Shown here piece after piece: positions 8,167 through 16,364 of a stretch of DNA of 64,000 nucleotides. The translations under genes were made by a program, and so were the position numbers. Each line of letters opens with the position of its first letter. Positions within the stretch are counted from its first letter, which is position 1. The notes under the pieces were generated by a model. It made no database searches. It saw only the letters and a list, made by a program, of their open reading frames with translations, and was not told the DNA's origin. Where the stretch lies: positions 1 through 64,000 of the forward strand of contig NZ_LZSO01000049.1 in NCBI RefSeq assembly GCF_001665785.1, read 5' to 3'. Source of the DNA: Mycolicibacterium peregrinum (lineage in GTDB: Bacteria > Actinomycetota > Actinomycetes > Mycobacteriales > Mycobacteriaceae).

Positions 8167-9636
8167 TCAATCCCAGGTATGGACGGGCTCGTTGCTGTGC
8201 ATTCGCTGCACATAGCGTCGTAGCATCTCGGCCAGCGCCTGGGGTCTGGTCAGCCCCTGAGCCTGGAGGGTCTGGACCGTTGCGACCTGCCAGGTCGACC
8301 CGGTGCGGCCGGTCTTGGCACGGCCCTCGATGACCCCGAGATAGCGGTCGCACACCTCGGCGGCCACGCCCCAGCGGCGCAGCCCGTCGTGCGCCATCGG
8401 CAGCAGCCTGCGCAGCACCAACTCGTCGGGCGTCACCTCGCCCAGACCGGGCCAGTACAACCGGGCGTCGAGCCCGTGCTGGGCACCCTCGACGAAGTTG
8501 TGGTGCGCCGCGGCGAAGCTCATCTTGGTCCACAGCGGCCGGTCCTCCTCGGACAGCGTCCGCAGTAGGCCGTAGTAGAACGCCGCATTGGCCAGCATGT
8601 CGACGACGCTCGGGCCTGCGGGCAGCACGCGGTTCTCGACGCGCAGATGGGGGACACCGTCCACCACGTCGTAAACGGGCCGGTTCCACCGGTAGATGGT
8701 CCCGTTGTGCAGCCGCAGCTCGGCAAGCTGCGGCGCCCGGCCCGCCGCGAGTTCGGCCACCGGGTCCTCGTCGGACAGCTCGGGCAGCAGGGACGGGAAG
8801 TACCGCACGTTCTCTTCGAACAGGTCGAAGATGGAAGTGATCCACCGTTCGCCGAACCACACCCGCGGCCGCACACCCTGGGCCTTGAGCTCATCGGGCC
8901 GGGTGTCGGTGGACTGGGTGAACAGCTCGATGCGGGTCTCGGCCCACAGCTGATGGCCGAAGAAATAGGGCGAGTTGGCACCCACGGCGAGTTGCGGCCC
9001 GGCCAGCACCTGGGCCGCATTCCAGTTGCGGGCGAAGTCGGCGGGGGACACCTGCAGGTGCAACTGCATGCTCGTGCAGGCGGACTCCGGAGCGATCGAC
9101 GCCGATTGCAGGCTGAGCCGTTCCGGTCCGGAGATGTCGATCGGCATGTCCTCGCCGCGGGCGGTGAAGATCGAGTCGTTGAGCGCCTGATAGCGCGTCG
9201 ACTCGCTCATCCACGGACCCGACAGATGTTCGGGCATCAGCGTCGGCAGGATGCCCACCATCACGATGTGCGCGCCGTCCTCGTTGGCCTTGGTCTCCGC
9301 GGCATTGAGGCTGAGCCGCACCTCGTCCTCCAGCTCCAGCGCCGCCCGACCGGGTAGCGGGCGTGGTGGAACGTTGAATTCGATGTTGTAGGCACCCAAT
9401 TCGGTCTGGTAGGCCGGATCGGCGATGGAGGCGAGCACCTCCTGGTTGGTCATGGCGGGCTGATATTCGTTGTCGACGAGGTTGCACTCGATCTCCATGC
9501 CGGTGAGCGGACGCTCGAACTCGAAACTCGACTGCGCCAGCATGGTCTCGAAGACGTCCAGGCACAGCTGCACCTTGCGCCGGTACTCCTGCCGGTGCGC
9601 GCGGCTGAACTCGGTGTTCCTGACCTCTTCACCCAC
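8167..9636 (-). CDS. Glutamate-cysteine ligase-like (GCS2/carboxylate-amine ligase) protein
   Basis: The product belongs to the glutamine-synthetase-fold carboxylate-amine ligases. Family-like features are GMEIECNLVD near the N-terminus, an AYNIEFNVPPRPL segment, the SACTSMQLHLQV strand and RVENRVLPAGPSVVDM. Such enzymes join an amine to a carboxylate (gamma-glutamyl or similar) with ATP. The actual substrates here are not determinable, and the mycobacterial genes for EgtA and YbdK are relatives. GTG 9636 (VGEEVRNTEF) is chosen because the longer frame to 9708 begins with TTG inside the divergent gene's start region. No good ribosome site is visible, so the start is uncertain. Confidence 0.75.
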   Translation of the reverse strand: MGEEVRNTEFSRAHRQEYRRKVQLCLDVFETMLAQSSFEFERPLTGMEIECNLVDNEYQPAMTNQEVLASIADPAYQTELGAYNIEFNVPPRPLPGRAALELEDEVRLSLNAAETKANEDGAHIVMVGILPTLMPEHLSGPWMSESTRYQALNDSIFTARGEDMPIDISGPERLSLQSASIAPESACTSMQLHLQVSPADFARNWNAAQVLAGPQLAVGANSPYFFGHQLWAETRIELFTQSTDTRPDELKAQGVRPRVWFGERWITSIFDLFEENVRYFPSLLPELSDEDPVAELAAGRAPQLAELRLHNGTIYRWNRPVYDVVDGVPHLRVENRVLPAGPSVVDMLANAAFYYGLLRTLSEEDRPLWTKMSFAAAHHNFVEGAQHGLDARLYWPGLGEVTPDELVLRRLLPMAHDGLRRWGVAAEVCDRYLGVIEGRAKTGRTGSTWQVATVQTLQAQGLTRPQALAEMLRRYVQRMHSNEPVHTWD

Positions 9637-9707
9637 ACCGCGATGCAACAACGCGAATGGCCGTGCGCGCAGCAGAATGGCCAAATGACGACGGAGCGGG
9701 CCGACCA

Positions 9708-10841
9708 ATGACCTCAGAGGTGGAGGACGATCAGGGCGGCCTCGAGCAGGTCTCGCATGCGGATCGTGTCGCGTCGCTCACCGGGGTGCGCGCGGTCGCC
9801 GCGCTGACGGTCATGGGAACCCACGCTGCGTACGGCACCGGGCTGCTCTCGCAGGGGTACGTGGGATTGATGAGCGCGCGCCTCGAGGTCGGGGTGGCGA
9901 TCTTCTTCGTGCTCTCCGGGCTGCTGTTGTTCCGTCCGTGGGTGCGGGCGGCCGCCGCCGACTCCGATGCGCCCAGCGTCCGCCGTTATGCGCGAAACCG
10001 GTTTCGCCGCATCATGCCCGCCTATGTCGTCACCGTCCTGCTCGTCTACGGCATCTACGAACTGCGGCCCGTGCAACCGAATCCCGGCCACACCTGGACC
10101 GGCCTGCTGCGCAACCTGACGCTGACCCAGATCTACAGCGACAACTACTTCACGGAGTATCTGCACCAGGGTTTGAGCCAGATGTGGAGCCTGGCGGTCG
10201 AGGTCGCGTTCTATGCGGTGCTGCCGCTGCTGGCCTATCTGCTGCTGGTGGTGTTGTGTCGCAGGCGGTTTCGGCCAGTGCTGCTGCTGGTCGGGTTGAC
10301 CGGGCTGGCCGCGATCAGCCCGCTCTGGCTGGTACTGCTGCACAACACCGACTGGCTGCCGGTGGGTGGCGGGGCCTGGCTGCCGCACTATCTGGTCTGG
10401 TTCGTCGGGGGGATGATGCTGGCGGTACTGGCGAGGATGGGCGTGCGTTGCTATGCGATGGCGACGTTGCCCCTGGCGCTGGCCTGCTATCTGGTGGTCT
10501 CGACCCCGATCGCGGGTACCACCACCGCGCTCACCCTCGGCGTGGGTGAGGACGTGGCGAAGACGATGTTCTACGTGCTCATCGCGACGCTCGTGGTGGC
10601 TCCGTTGGCGTTGGGCGACAACGGACTGTACGCGCGGGTGATGGGCAGCCGACCGATGGTCGCTCTCGGCGAGATCTCCTACGAGATCTTCCTGCTGCAC
10701 GTGGTCGCCATGGACCTGGTCATGGAGTTCGTGCTGGGCTGGCACGTGTACACCGGTTCGGCGACCGTGCTGTTCCTCGTGACGTTGGTGGCAACGGTGC
10801 CCTTCGCCTGGCTGCTACATCGGTTGACCCGGCCGCGCTGA
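9708..10841 (+). CDS. Acyltransferase 3 family membrane protein
   Basis: The 377-residue protein has about ten membrane segments and the O-acyltransferase (OafA/acyltransferase 3) pattern. It opens with SLTGVRAVAALTVMGTHA, where the conserved His lies in the first helix, then shows FFVLSGLLLFRPWVRA and RRIMPAYVV. The family transfers acetyl or other acyl groups to sugars, lipids or peptidoglycan at the membrane. The target is unknown. ATG 9708 follows GGAG with an 11-base spacing. Its 3' end overlaps the convergent DUF5336 gene by 27 bp. It may belong to the flanking chromosome and not to the ESX system. Confidence 0.8.
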   Translation: MTSEVEDDQGGLEQVSHADRVASLTGVRAVAALTVMGTHAAYGTGLLSQGYVGLMSARLEVGVAIFFVLSGLLLFRPWVRAAAADSDAPSVRRYARNRFRRIMPAYVVTVLLVYGIYELRPVQPNPGHTWTGLLRNLTLTQIYSDNYFTEYLHQGLSQMWSLAVEVAFYAVLPLLAYLLLVVLCRRRFRPVLLLVGLTGLAAISPLWLVLLHNTDWLPVGGGAWLPHYLVWFVGGMMLAVLARMGVRCYAMATLPLALACYLVVSTPIAGTTTALTLGVGEDVAKTMFYVLIATLVVAPLALGDNGLYARVMGSRPMVALGEISYEIFLLHVVAMDLVMEFVLGWHVYTGSATVLFLVTLVATVPFAWLLHRLTRPR

Positions 10842-11534
10842 TTCGTCGGCGCGGTACGGCACGTGCGTGGCGGGCGACTGGGCGGGTGCGGCGCCGGCGC
10901 GCCCGGGCGGGGCGACGGCCCCTTCGGGCTGGGCCGGCGCTGCGGCGGCGGTCCGGCCGTAATTCTGTTGCGGCGAGAGCAGATCGGCGTAATCGCCGTA
11001 CTGGGCTGCTTGTTGGGTGGCCCGGGTGGTGGCCGGGGCCTGGGCATAGGACTGGGCATACGCCTGGCCATAGGCCTGCCCGTAGGCACTGCGCTGCGCC
11101 GGATCCGGTTGTGCCACAGCGCTCTGCTGGTAGTACTGCTGTACGGCCTGGTTGTAGTAGTCGAGGTAGGCCTCGTATCCGCCGGTGGCAGTGGTTGCGG
11201 CCGGCTGCGGTGCGAGCCACAGGGCCGCGGCGGCCGCCGCCAGCTGTAGTCCGTTGAGTACCACGATCGTGGTCAGCACCCAGCCCGAGCCGGCGGTGAC
11301 GACGCTGGAGAGCGCATCGAGAAAACCCGCGGCGGCCAGCAGCGCGCTGAGCCATGGGCGTCCAGTCTGGTTGGGCAGCAATCCGATAGCGGCGGTCAGG
11401 GCGGCCAGTACGGCGAACCGGACGTGCCAGTCGTTGCCGCCGCCGGCGTCCGCCGGTCCGAAGCTGACGCCGTAGCCGGCCAGGCCCAGCACCACCACCA
11501 GGATGGACAGGTTGCGGTGAAGCGGATTGACCAC
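10815..11534 (-). CDS. DUF5336 membrane protein (34 kDa antigenic protein homologue)
   Basis: The N-terminal half has four hydrophobic segments. The C-terminal half is low-complexity and rich in Gln, Tyr and Ala, with YGQAYGQAYAQSYAQ repeats. Both features match the mycobacterial DUF5336 family. The function of the family is not known. GTG 11534 is preferred over the GTG at 11540 because AAGGAG lies five bases before it. The gene follows eccE by 15 bp on the same strand, so it is probably co-expressed with the ESX membrane complex. That linkage is unusual and may hint at a cell-envelope role. Confidence 0.8.
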   Translation of the reverse strand: MVNPLHRNLSILVVVLGLAGYGVSFGPADAGGGNDWHVRFAVLAALTAAIGLLPNQTGRPWLSALLAAAGFLDALSSVVTAGSGWVLTTIVVLNGLQLAAAAAALWLAPQPAATTATGGYEAYLDYYNQAVQQYYQQSAVAQPDPAQRSAYGQAYGQAYAQSYAQAPATTRATQQAAQYGDYADLLSPQQNYGRTAAAAPAQPEGAVAPPGRAGAAPAQSPATHVPYRADESARPGQPM

Positions 11535-11549
11535 GATCACTCCTTCACA

Positions 11550-13244
11550 TCAGTCGATGCTGTTCGCGGATGCTCTCAGATAACGCATCTCGTCGTCGGT
11601 GGCCACCATCGTGACCACCGCCGAACCGGCCTGGGTGCTGACCTTGACGGTGTCGTTTTCCAGTGAGATCAGGTCGAGGACCACATCGGCCTGATCGGAT
11701 GCCCGGGTGTTGGGCGGCGCGACGGCCATGGCGGTGACCCCGATCCGCACCGGTTGCTCCGGTACGCCGTCGAACATCTCGACGGTGTAGTTGCGCTCCG
11801 ACCCGGCCTGAATGGCCCGCCGGTTGAAGTCGGCGACCCACAGCAGGTCATGGCGCCCGACCACCTCGACCATGTCGCGCCAGAAGGCCGGACGTCGGCT
11901 GTGCACCAGCACCCGGGCGCCCAACGCCAGTGAGCGCAGCACCACCTGCTGAGCCAGGTGCAGGGTGCCCACGATCTCCACCCGACGGATCTGTGGACCG
12001 AACAGCGGCAGCGCCACCGCCCGCCCCTCCTGGTCCGCGCCGATCACCTGGCCACAGCCCGAGGCCGGCAGCGCCAGCTCACTGAGCGCGTCGGCGCGAA
12101 GGCCCGACGCCCAGTGCTCGATGCGGCCCGTCCCGGGAACAGCCGGGATCGGCAGCGTCGCGGCCAGCGCCGAGAATTGCTGGCCGTGCAGCGGGGTGAG
12201 GCCACGCAACTGGGTGGGGACGCGCACGTCGCTGTCGAAGCGGACGAGTCCGCGCACCTGCACCACGTCCTCTTCGGCAGCCTCACGTAGCGACAGACAC
12301 ACCGTGGTGGAGTAACTCGGAACCGTCCACAACAACCCGAGGCCCGCCGTGGTCAGCATGTTCGGCTGTACGGCAAAGCTGGACAGCCGGAACTGGCCTT
12401 CGCGGCAGTCCTCCCAGGTTTCCTCGACGGTGGCGAGACTGACCCCGTCGCTGAGCTGATTGGTCGCCGCCGCGATGCCGCTCGCGGACAGGAACTGGGG
12501 TCGCAGGCCCGCCTCGGCCAGGCGATTGGCGACGCGGCGGGTCGCGGTGGTGGCCGCACGCAGGATGCCATCGCGGTCGCCGCCACGGCGCCGGACCGCC
12601 TCTGCACATCGTGACGGGTTGAACCGCACGGCAATCCACACGGTGCGCTGCGCAATCGCGGGCAGCGGTCCCAGCACGGAGTCGTACACCGCGGCGACGT
12701 CGGTGTGGCCGGCCGAGCGGGCACCCTGGCTGATGATGTCGATGGACTCCAGCGTGATGTCGAACTGATGCAGACAGTCCAGCAGGGCCTGGACCGGGAC
12801 CATCTCGCCGGAAACTGTGACCCCCGGCTCCAAAACCGTCAACGCCCTGGGGTTTTCGTCGATCTTGAGTAGCGACAGCAAAGTTGCGCCGTTCCAACGG
12901 AATCCGATCTGTTGACCGTCGGGGGTCGGCACGTCGAACGGTTCGGTAGGCAATGACGCGGGCGCAGATTTACCGGTGCGTCGTCGTCGGTTGTGCTGGA
13001 ACCTCCCGCGCAACGCCAGCGCCCGTGGCACTGTCGTACCTCGGGCTATCGGGGCGACGAGTAGAAGGGCCACCACCAGGCCCGCGACCGCGCCCTGCCA
13101 GCCGGGCCGGCCCAGCCCCAGCGCGACGACGATGCCGGCGACGACGAATATTTGCAGGGCGATCAGGTCGACCAGGGGGACGACCCGCTGCGGACCGGTA
13201 TCACCGGCCGCGGTCAGCTTTGCTGCGAAAGCCAATGGACGCAT
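11550..13244 (-). CDS. eccE: ESX type VII secretion component EccE
   Basis: The 564-residue protein has two N-terminal membrane helices (about residues 20-65: LVDLIALQIFVVAGIV and AVAGLVVALLLVAPI) and a large cytoplasmic domain, as in EccE. EccE sits at the rim of the EccB-EccC-EccD-EccE membrane complex. The ATG at 13244 is divergent from eccB with only 62 bp between, so the two genes probably share a control region. DUF5336 follows downstream. Sequence conservation in EccE is low, so the assignment rests on topology, length and context. Confidence 0.85.
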   Translation of the reverse strand: MRPLAFAAKLTAAGDTGPQRVVPLVDLIALQIFVVAGIVVALGLGRPGWQGAVAGLVVALLLVAPIARGTTVPRALALRGRFQHNRRRRTGKSAPASLPTEPFDVPTPDGQQIGFRWNGATLLSLLKIDENPRALTVLEPGVTVSGEMVPVQALLDCLHQFDITLESIDIISQGARSAGHTDVAAVYDSVLGPLPAIAQRTVWIAVRFNPSRCAEAVRRRGGDRDGILRAATTATRRVANRLAEAGLRPQFLSASGIAAATNQLSDGVSLATVEETWEDCREGQFRLSSFAVQPNMLTTAGLGLLWTVPSYSTTVCLSLREAAEEDVVQVRGLVRFDSDVRVPTQLRGLTPLHGQQFSALAATLPIPAVPGTGRIEHWASGLRADALSELALPASGCGQVIGADQEGRAVALPLFGPQIRRVEIVGTLHLAQQVVLRSLALGARVLVHSRRPAFWRDMVEVVGRHDLLWVADFNRRAIQAGSERNYTVEMFDGVPEQPVRIGVTAMAVAPPNTRASDQADVVLDLISLENDTVKVSTQAGSAVVTMVATDDEMRYLRASANSID

Positions 13245-13294
13245 CGCATTTCAAATTGCCCCTCGGTTGTCATGTCGAGGTGGTGCGGACGTGC

Positions 13295-13300
13295 TATACC
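13295..13300 (+). promoter_or_regulatory. Putative -10 element for leaderless eccB transcript
   Basis: TATACC (13295-13300) lies 6 bases before the eccB ATG, so transcription would begin at or next to the start codon. There is no Shine-Dalgarno sequence ahead of the ATG. This supports choosing ATG 13307 over the longer open frame, which would read through the divergent eccE gene. Confidence 0.45.
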
Positions 13301-13306
13301 CTACGC

Positions 13307-14806
13307 ATGCCAGCGCAAGTTACCACTCGCGCCCAAGTGAACGGCTATCGTTTCCTGCTCCGCCGGCTCGAGCACGCGCTCATCCGGGGCGATTCGCGGA
13401 TGATTCACGACCCCATGCGGGGGCAGACGAGGGCGCTGATCGTGGGAGCGGTGATCGCTGTTCTGATCACCGGAGCGGCGGCCGTGATGGCTTTCTTCAA
13501 GCCCACCCCGAATATCGGGGACGCGCAGATCGTGCTGAGCAAGTCCAGCGGTGCGCCGTTCGTGCGAATCGGTGATCAGATCCATCCGGTGTTGAATCTG
13601 GCGTCGGCGCGCCTGATCGTCGGTAGGAACGACAGCCCCAAGCAGGTGGACGACAAATTTCTCGACGCCGTACCGCGCGGCCCCATGGTCGGGATCGTCG
13701 GTGCCCCTGCAGGCATCAACGGCGGCGACGACATGGCGATGTCGTCGTGGACCGTGTGCGACAACCTGCTGACGCCGGCCGTCACCGAGACCACGGGCAC
13801 GCCCAGCCTGCAGACCACTGTGCTGGCCAACGATCCGGTGCTCGACGACGGCATCCGCCCGGTCGACCCGGCCGAAGCCATCCTCACCGAAACCGGTGGA
13901 ACCACCTACCTCGTCTACCGCGGCGTGCGCGCCCCGCTCGACATGTCGGATCCGGTCCTGGTCAACGGACTTCACCTCCAAGGCGCCACCACCCGACCGA
14001 TGTCGTTGTCCCTGCTCAACACCTTCCCGCTGGTGGATCCGATCACGCCGGTGCTGATCCAGGGCTCGGGGGAGCCCGGCCCGCTCGGGCCCGACCACCC
14101 CGTCGGCGCCATCGTGAAGTCCGTCGACTCCCGCGGCGAACAGCTCTACGTCGTGGTGCGCGAAGGCCTGCAGCCGGTTTCACAGGCCACGGCCGACATC
14201 ATCCGGTACGGCGCGTCCGGCGAGGTGGCCACCGGGCAGGCTGCCGAGATCGCGCCGGCCACGCTCGCCGAGGTGCCGACCGTGCACCGGTTGCCGGTCG
14301 ACCACTACCCGCTGGTGTCGCCCCGGATCGTGTCGCCCGACCCCGATCGGGTGGCGTGCATGGGTTGGCAACGGTCCAACACCGATGCCCGGGCCGAGGT
14401 GCGGTTGCTGGTCGGGCACCGGCTTCCCACCGCCGAGGGGGCACAGACTGTGCGGCTGGCCAGTGCCGATGGCGCCGGAGCTGCCGTGGACTCGGTGTAT
14501 CTGAAGCCCGGGGCCGGGGAGTATGTGCAGGCCACCGGAAACGACCCCGACAGCCGCTCGACAGGTCAGCTGTTCTACATCTCCGACACCGGGGTGCGTT
14601 ACCACATCAAAGATCTGCCGACGGCCGATGCGCTCGGGGTCAGCGGGGTCAAGGTTGCCGACGGTCCGGCCAATGCCCCGCAGTGGGCACCGTGGGCGGT
14701 CATATCGCTGTTGCCGCCCGGGCCGGAACTGTCCCAGGAAGCGGCGCTGGTCGCACACGACGGCATGGCCGCCGACCCGGACAGCGCGAAGGTGTCAGCG
14801 CGCTGA
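13307..14806 (+). CDS. eccB: ESX type VII secretion component EccB
   Basis: The 499-residue protein matches EccB in length and layout. It has a short cytoplasmic start (TTRAQVNGYRFLLRRLEHAL, typical of the family), one membrane helix (about residues 45-65, RALIVGAVIAVLITGAAAVM) and a large periplasmic region of repeated R-domains beginning with a K(P)xP...I...SGA-like strand. EccB forms the periplasmic part of the ESX complex. It is divergent from eccE and convergent with the first eccD (stops 9 bp apart). It has Cys residues in the periplasmic domain (in WTVCDN and VACMGW) that could form the conserved disulfide. Confidence 0.92.
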   Translation: MPAQVTTRAQVNGYRFLLRRLEHALIRGDSRMIHDPMRGQTRALIVGAVIAVLITGAAAVMAFFKPTPNIGDAQIVLSKSSGAPFVRIGDQIHPVLNLASARLIVGRNDSPKQVDDKFLDAVPRGPMVGIVGAPAGINGGDDMAMSSWTVCDNLLTPAVTETTGTPSLQTTVLANDPVLDDGIRPVDPAEAILTETGGTTYLVYRGVRAPLDMSDPVLVNGLHLQGATTRPMSLSLLNTFPLVDPITPVLIQGSGEPGPLGPDHPVGAIVKSVDSRGEQLYVVVREGLQPVSQATADIIRYGASGEVATGQAAEIAPATLAEVPTVHRLPVDHYPLVSPRIVSPDPDRVACMGWQRSNTDARAEVRLLVGHRLPTAEGAQTVRLASADGAGAAVDSVYLKPGAGEYVQATGNDPDSRSTGQLFYISDTGVRYHIKDLPTADALGVSGVKVADGPANAPQWAPWAVISLLPPGPELSQEAALVAHDGMAADPDSAKVSAR

Positions 14807-14815
14807 CCGGGCGTT

Positions 14816-16282
14816 CTAGAGGCGCATCTCGCGGAAGAACGCGTAGACCCGGATGATCCAGAAGCACAACGGGAAAAGCGATCCGACAGCGATGTATTCG
14901 AGTATCTCGACCTGACGGCGCATCACCGGGGAGAACTCGCGCAACGGTGCGGCCAGCCCGCACGCCAGGATCAGCAGCATCAGCGCAAGCAGCACGACCA
15001 CCGCGCGGACCTGCCACCCCTCGACGTTCACCGCGGTCTTGAGGACCACGGCGACGGCGATCGTCAGCCCGCTGCCGATGAGCGTCGCCGACTGCACCAG
15101 ATCATGGTGACCGCGGCCGCGCAGACACAGCACGGTCGCGACCATGAGGGCGAAAACCGTTCCCTGCCAGTAGAAGCCATTGCTGACGTCCACCGACAGA
15201 TAGGAGCCCACCACGGCGGCCAGTGCGGCGGCGACCAGAATCCCGGTGAGATGCTGGTTGGCCCGCCGAACCCGGCTGATCAGATCCTCCTCGGTGGGGA
15301 TGATCTGCTTGCCGATCGCGTTGACGCCCTCGACGGTGGGACCGCCCTGGGTCTCGATGTCGTCGAGTGGTTCGCCTGCTGTCGGGACACGGGGAATGGG
15401 CAGTTTCGACAAGCCGATGGTCACCCGCGGGGCGAGATAGACGACGATAACGGCCACCGTCGCGAGCAAAGCGCCGACCGTGCGGATGGGCGGCTGCCAC
15501 AGCAACATTGCGCCCGAACTGACGCCGCCGAAAGCGCCGGCCGCGATGATCGCGGTGTACACGGCCGATCCGGTTCCCGAGACCAGGAGCACCAGCAGGG
15601 CGCCGAACGCGGTGAGGGCGAACGCCATCGGCAGTGAGGTGGCGCCGGAACCGTCGGGCACCACGTACAGCGAGCCGGCGAACACCAGCGGTGCCGACAC
15701 CGCGGTGGTCCAGGCCGGCGTGGGGGCGGCCGCTGACCGGTGCGCCACCAGGCAGGCCAGCACCATCCCCAGCACGCCCAGTGCCAGGGCCGCGGCGGGC
15801 ACCGCGGGGCGGGCCGCCCAATGCGGCAGCACCGAAGCCAGTGTCAGCGCGGCGGCCGCGGTGACGCCGAAGCCGGCCAATGCGGACGCGTTGCCTGCGA
15901 CCCAGCGGCGTACGGTTCCCTGCTCTTCGGTCTGGGTGTCGTCGACGTCGTCGAACAGCAGTGGGCTGATCGGCTGGCCTACCGCGCGGATCATCAGCAG
16001 GTCGCCGTCGTAGATGCCGGCCTCGCCGAGGGACAGGTGCGGGGCGATGGGTTCGCCGCCCAGCGGGGCCAACGTCCAATGTCCGTCGGCAGCGTCAAAT
16101 TCGATGACCGAGTCGCTCGCGGAGATCTGTTCATTCGCGATATCGATGACATCGGGAATGTATTGGGCGATGCTGACGTGGGCAGGCAGCCCGACATCGA
16201 TGTTCAGTTCGCCGACTACCAAGGTCAATCGGCTGAGTTCGGGTTCAGCTTCGGCTTCGAGCTCTGACTCAAGTAGGGTCAC
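14816..16282 (-). CDS. eccD: ESX type VII secretion component EccD, first copy
   Basis: The product is about 488 residues. A ubiquitin-like N-terminal domain (LSRLTLVVGELNIDVGLPAH) is followed by about 11 membrane helices ending EYIAVGSLFPLCFWIIRVYAFF, which is the EccD plan. EccD forms the membrane channel rim, with two copies per protomer. GTG 16282 is chosen because GCAGGAGG lies upstream (about 11 bases). ATG 16336 is the alternative and would add 18 residues. The gene is transcribed away from eccC and sits alone between two plus-strand ecc genes. It is clearly different in sequence from the second EccD at 20375. Confidence 0.88.
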   Translation of the reverse strand: MTLLESELEAEAEPELSRLTLVVGELNIDVGLPAHVSIAQYIPDVIDIANEQISASDSVIEFDAADGHWTLAPLGGEPIAPHLSLGEAGIYDGDLLMIRAVGQPISPLLFDDVDDTQTEEQGTVRRWVAGNASALAGFGVTAAAALTLASVLPHWAARPAVPAAALALGVLGMVLACLVAHRSAAAPTPAWTTAVSAPLVFAGSLYVVPDGSGATSLPMAFALTAFGALLVLLVSGTGSAVYTAIIAAGAFGGVSSGAMLLWQPPIRTVGALLATVAVIVVYLAPRVTIGLSKLPIPRVPTAGEPLDDIETQGGPTVEGVNAIGKQIIPTEEDLISRVRRANQHLTGILVAAALAAVVGSYLSVDVSNGFYWQGTVFALMVATVLCLRGRGHHDLVQSATLIGSGLTIAVAVVLKTAVNVEGWQVRAVVVLLALMLLILACGLAAPLREFSPVMRRQVEILEYIAVGSLFPLCFWIIRVYAFFREMRL

Positions 16283-16364
16283 AATCCAGTCGGCCTCCTG
16301 CGCAATGGGATTGCTGACCCGAACAATACCCAGCATCCGGCACGGCAGCTTCCGGGAGGGCAGG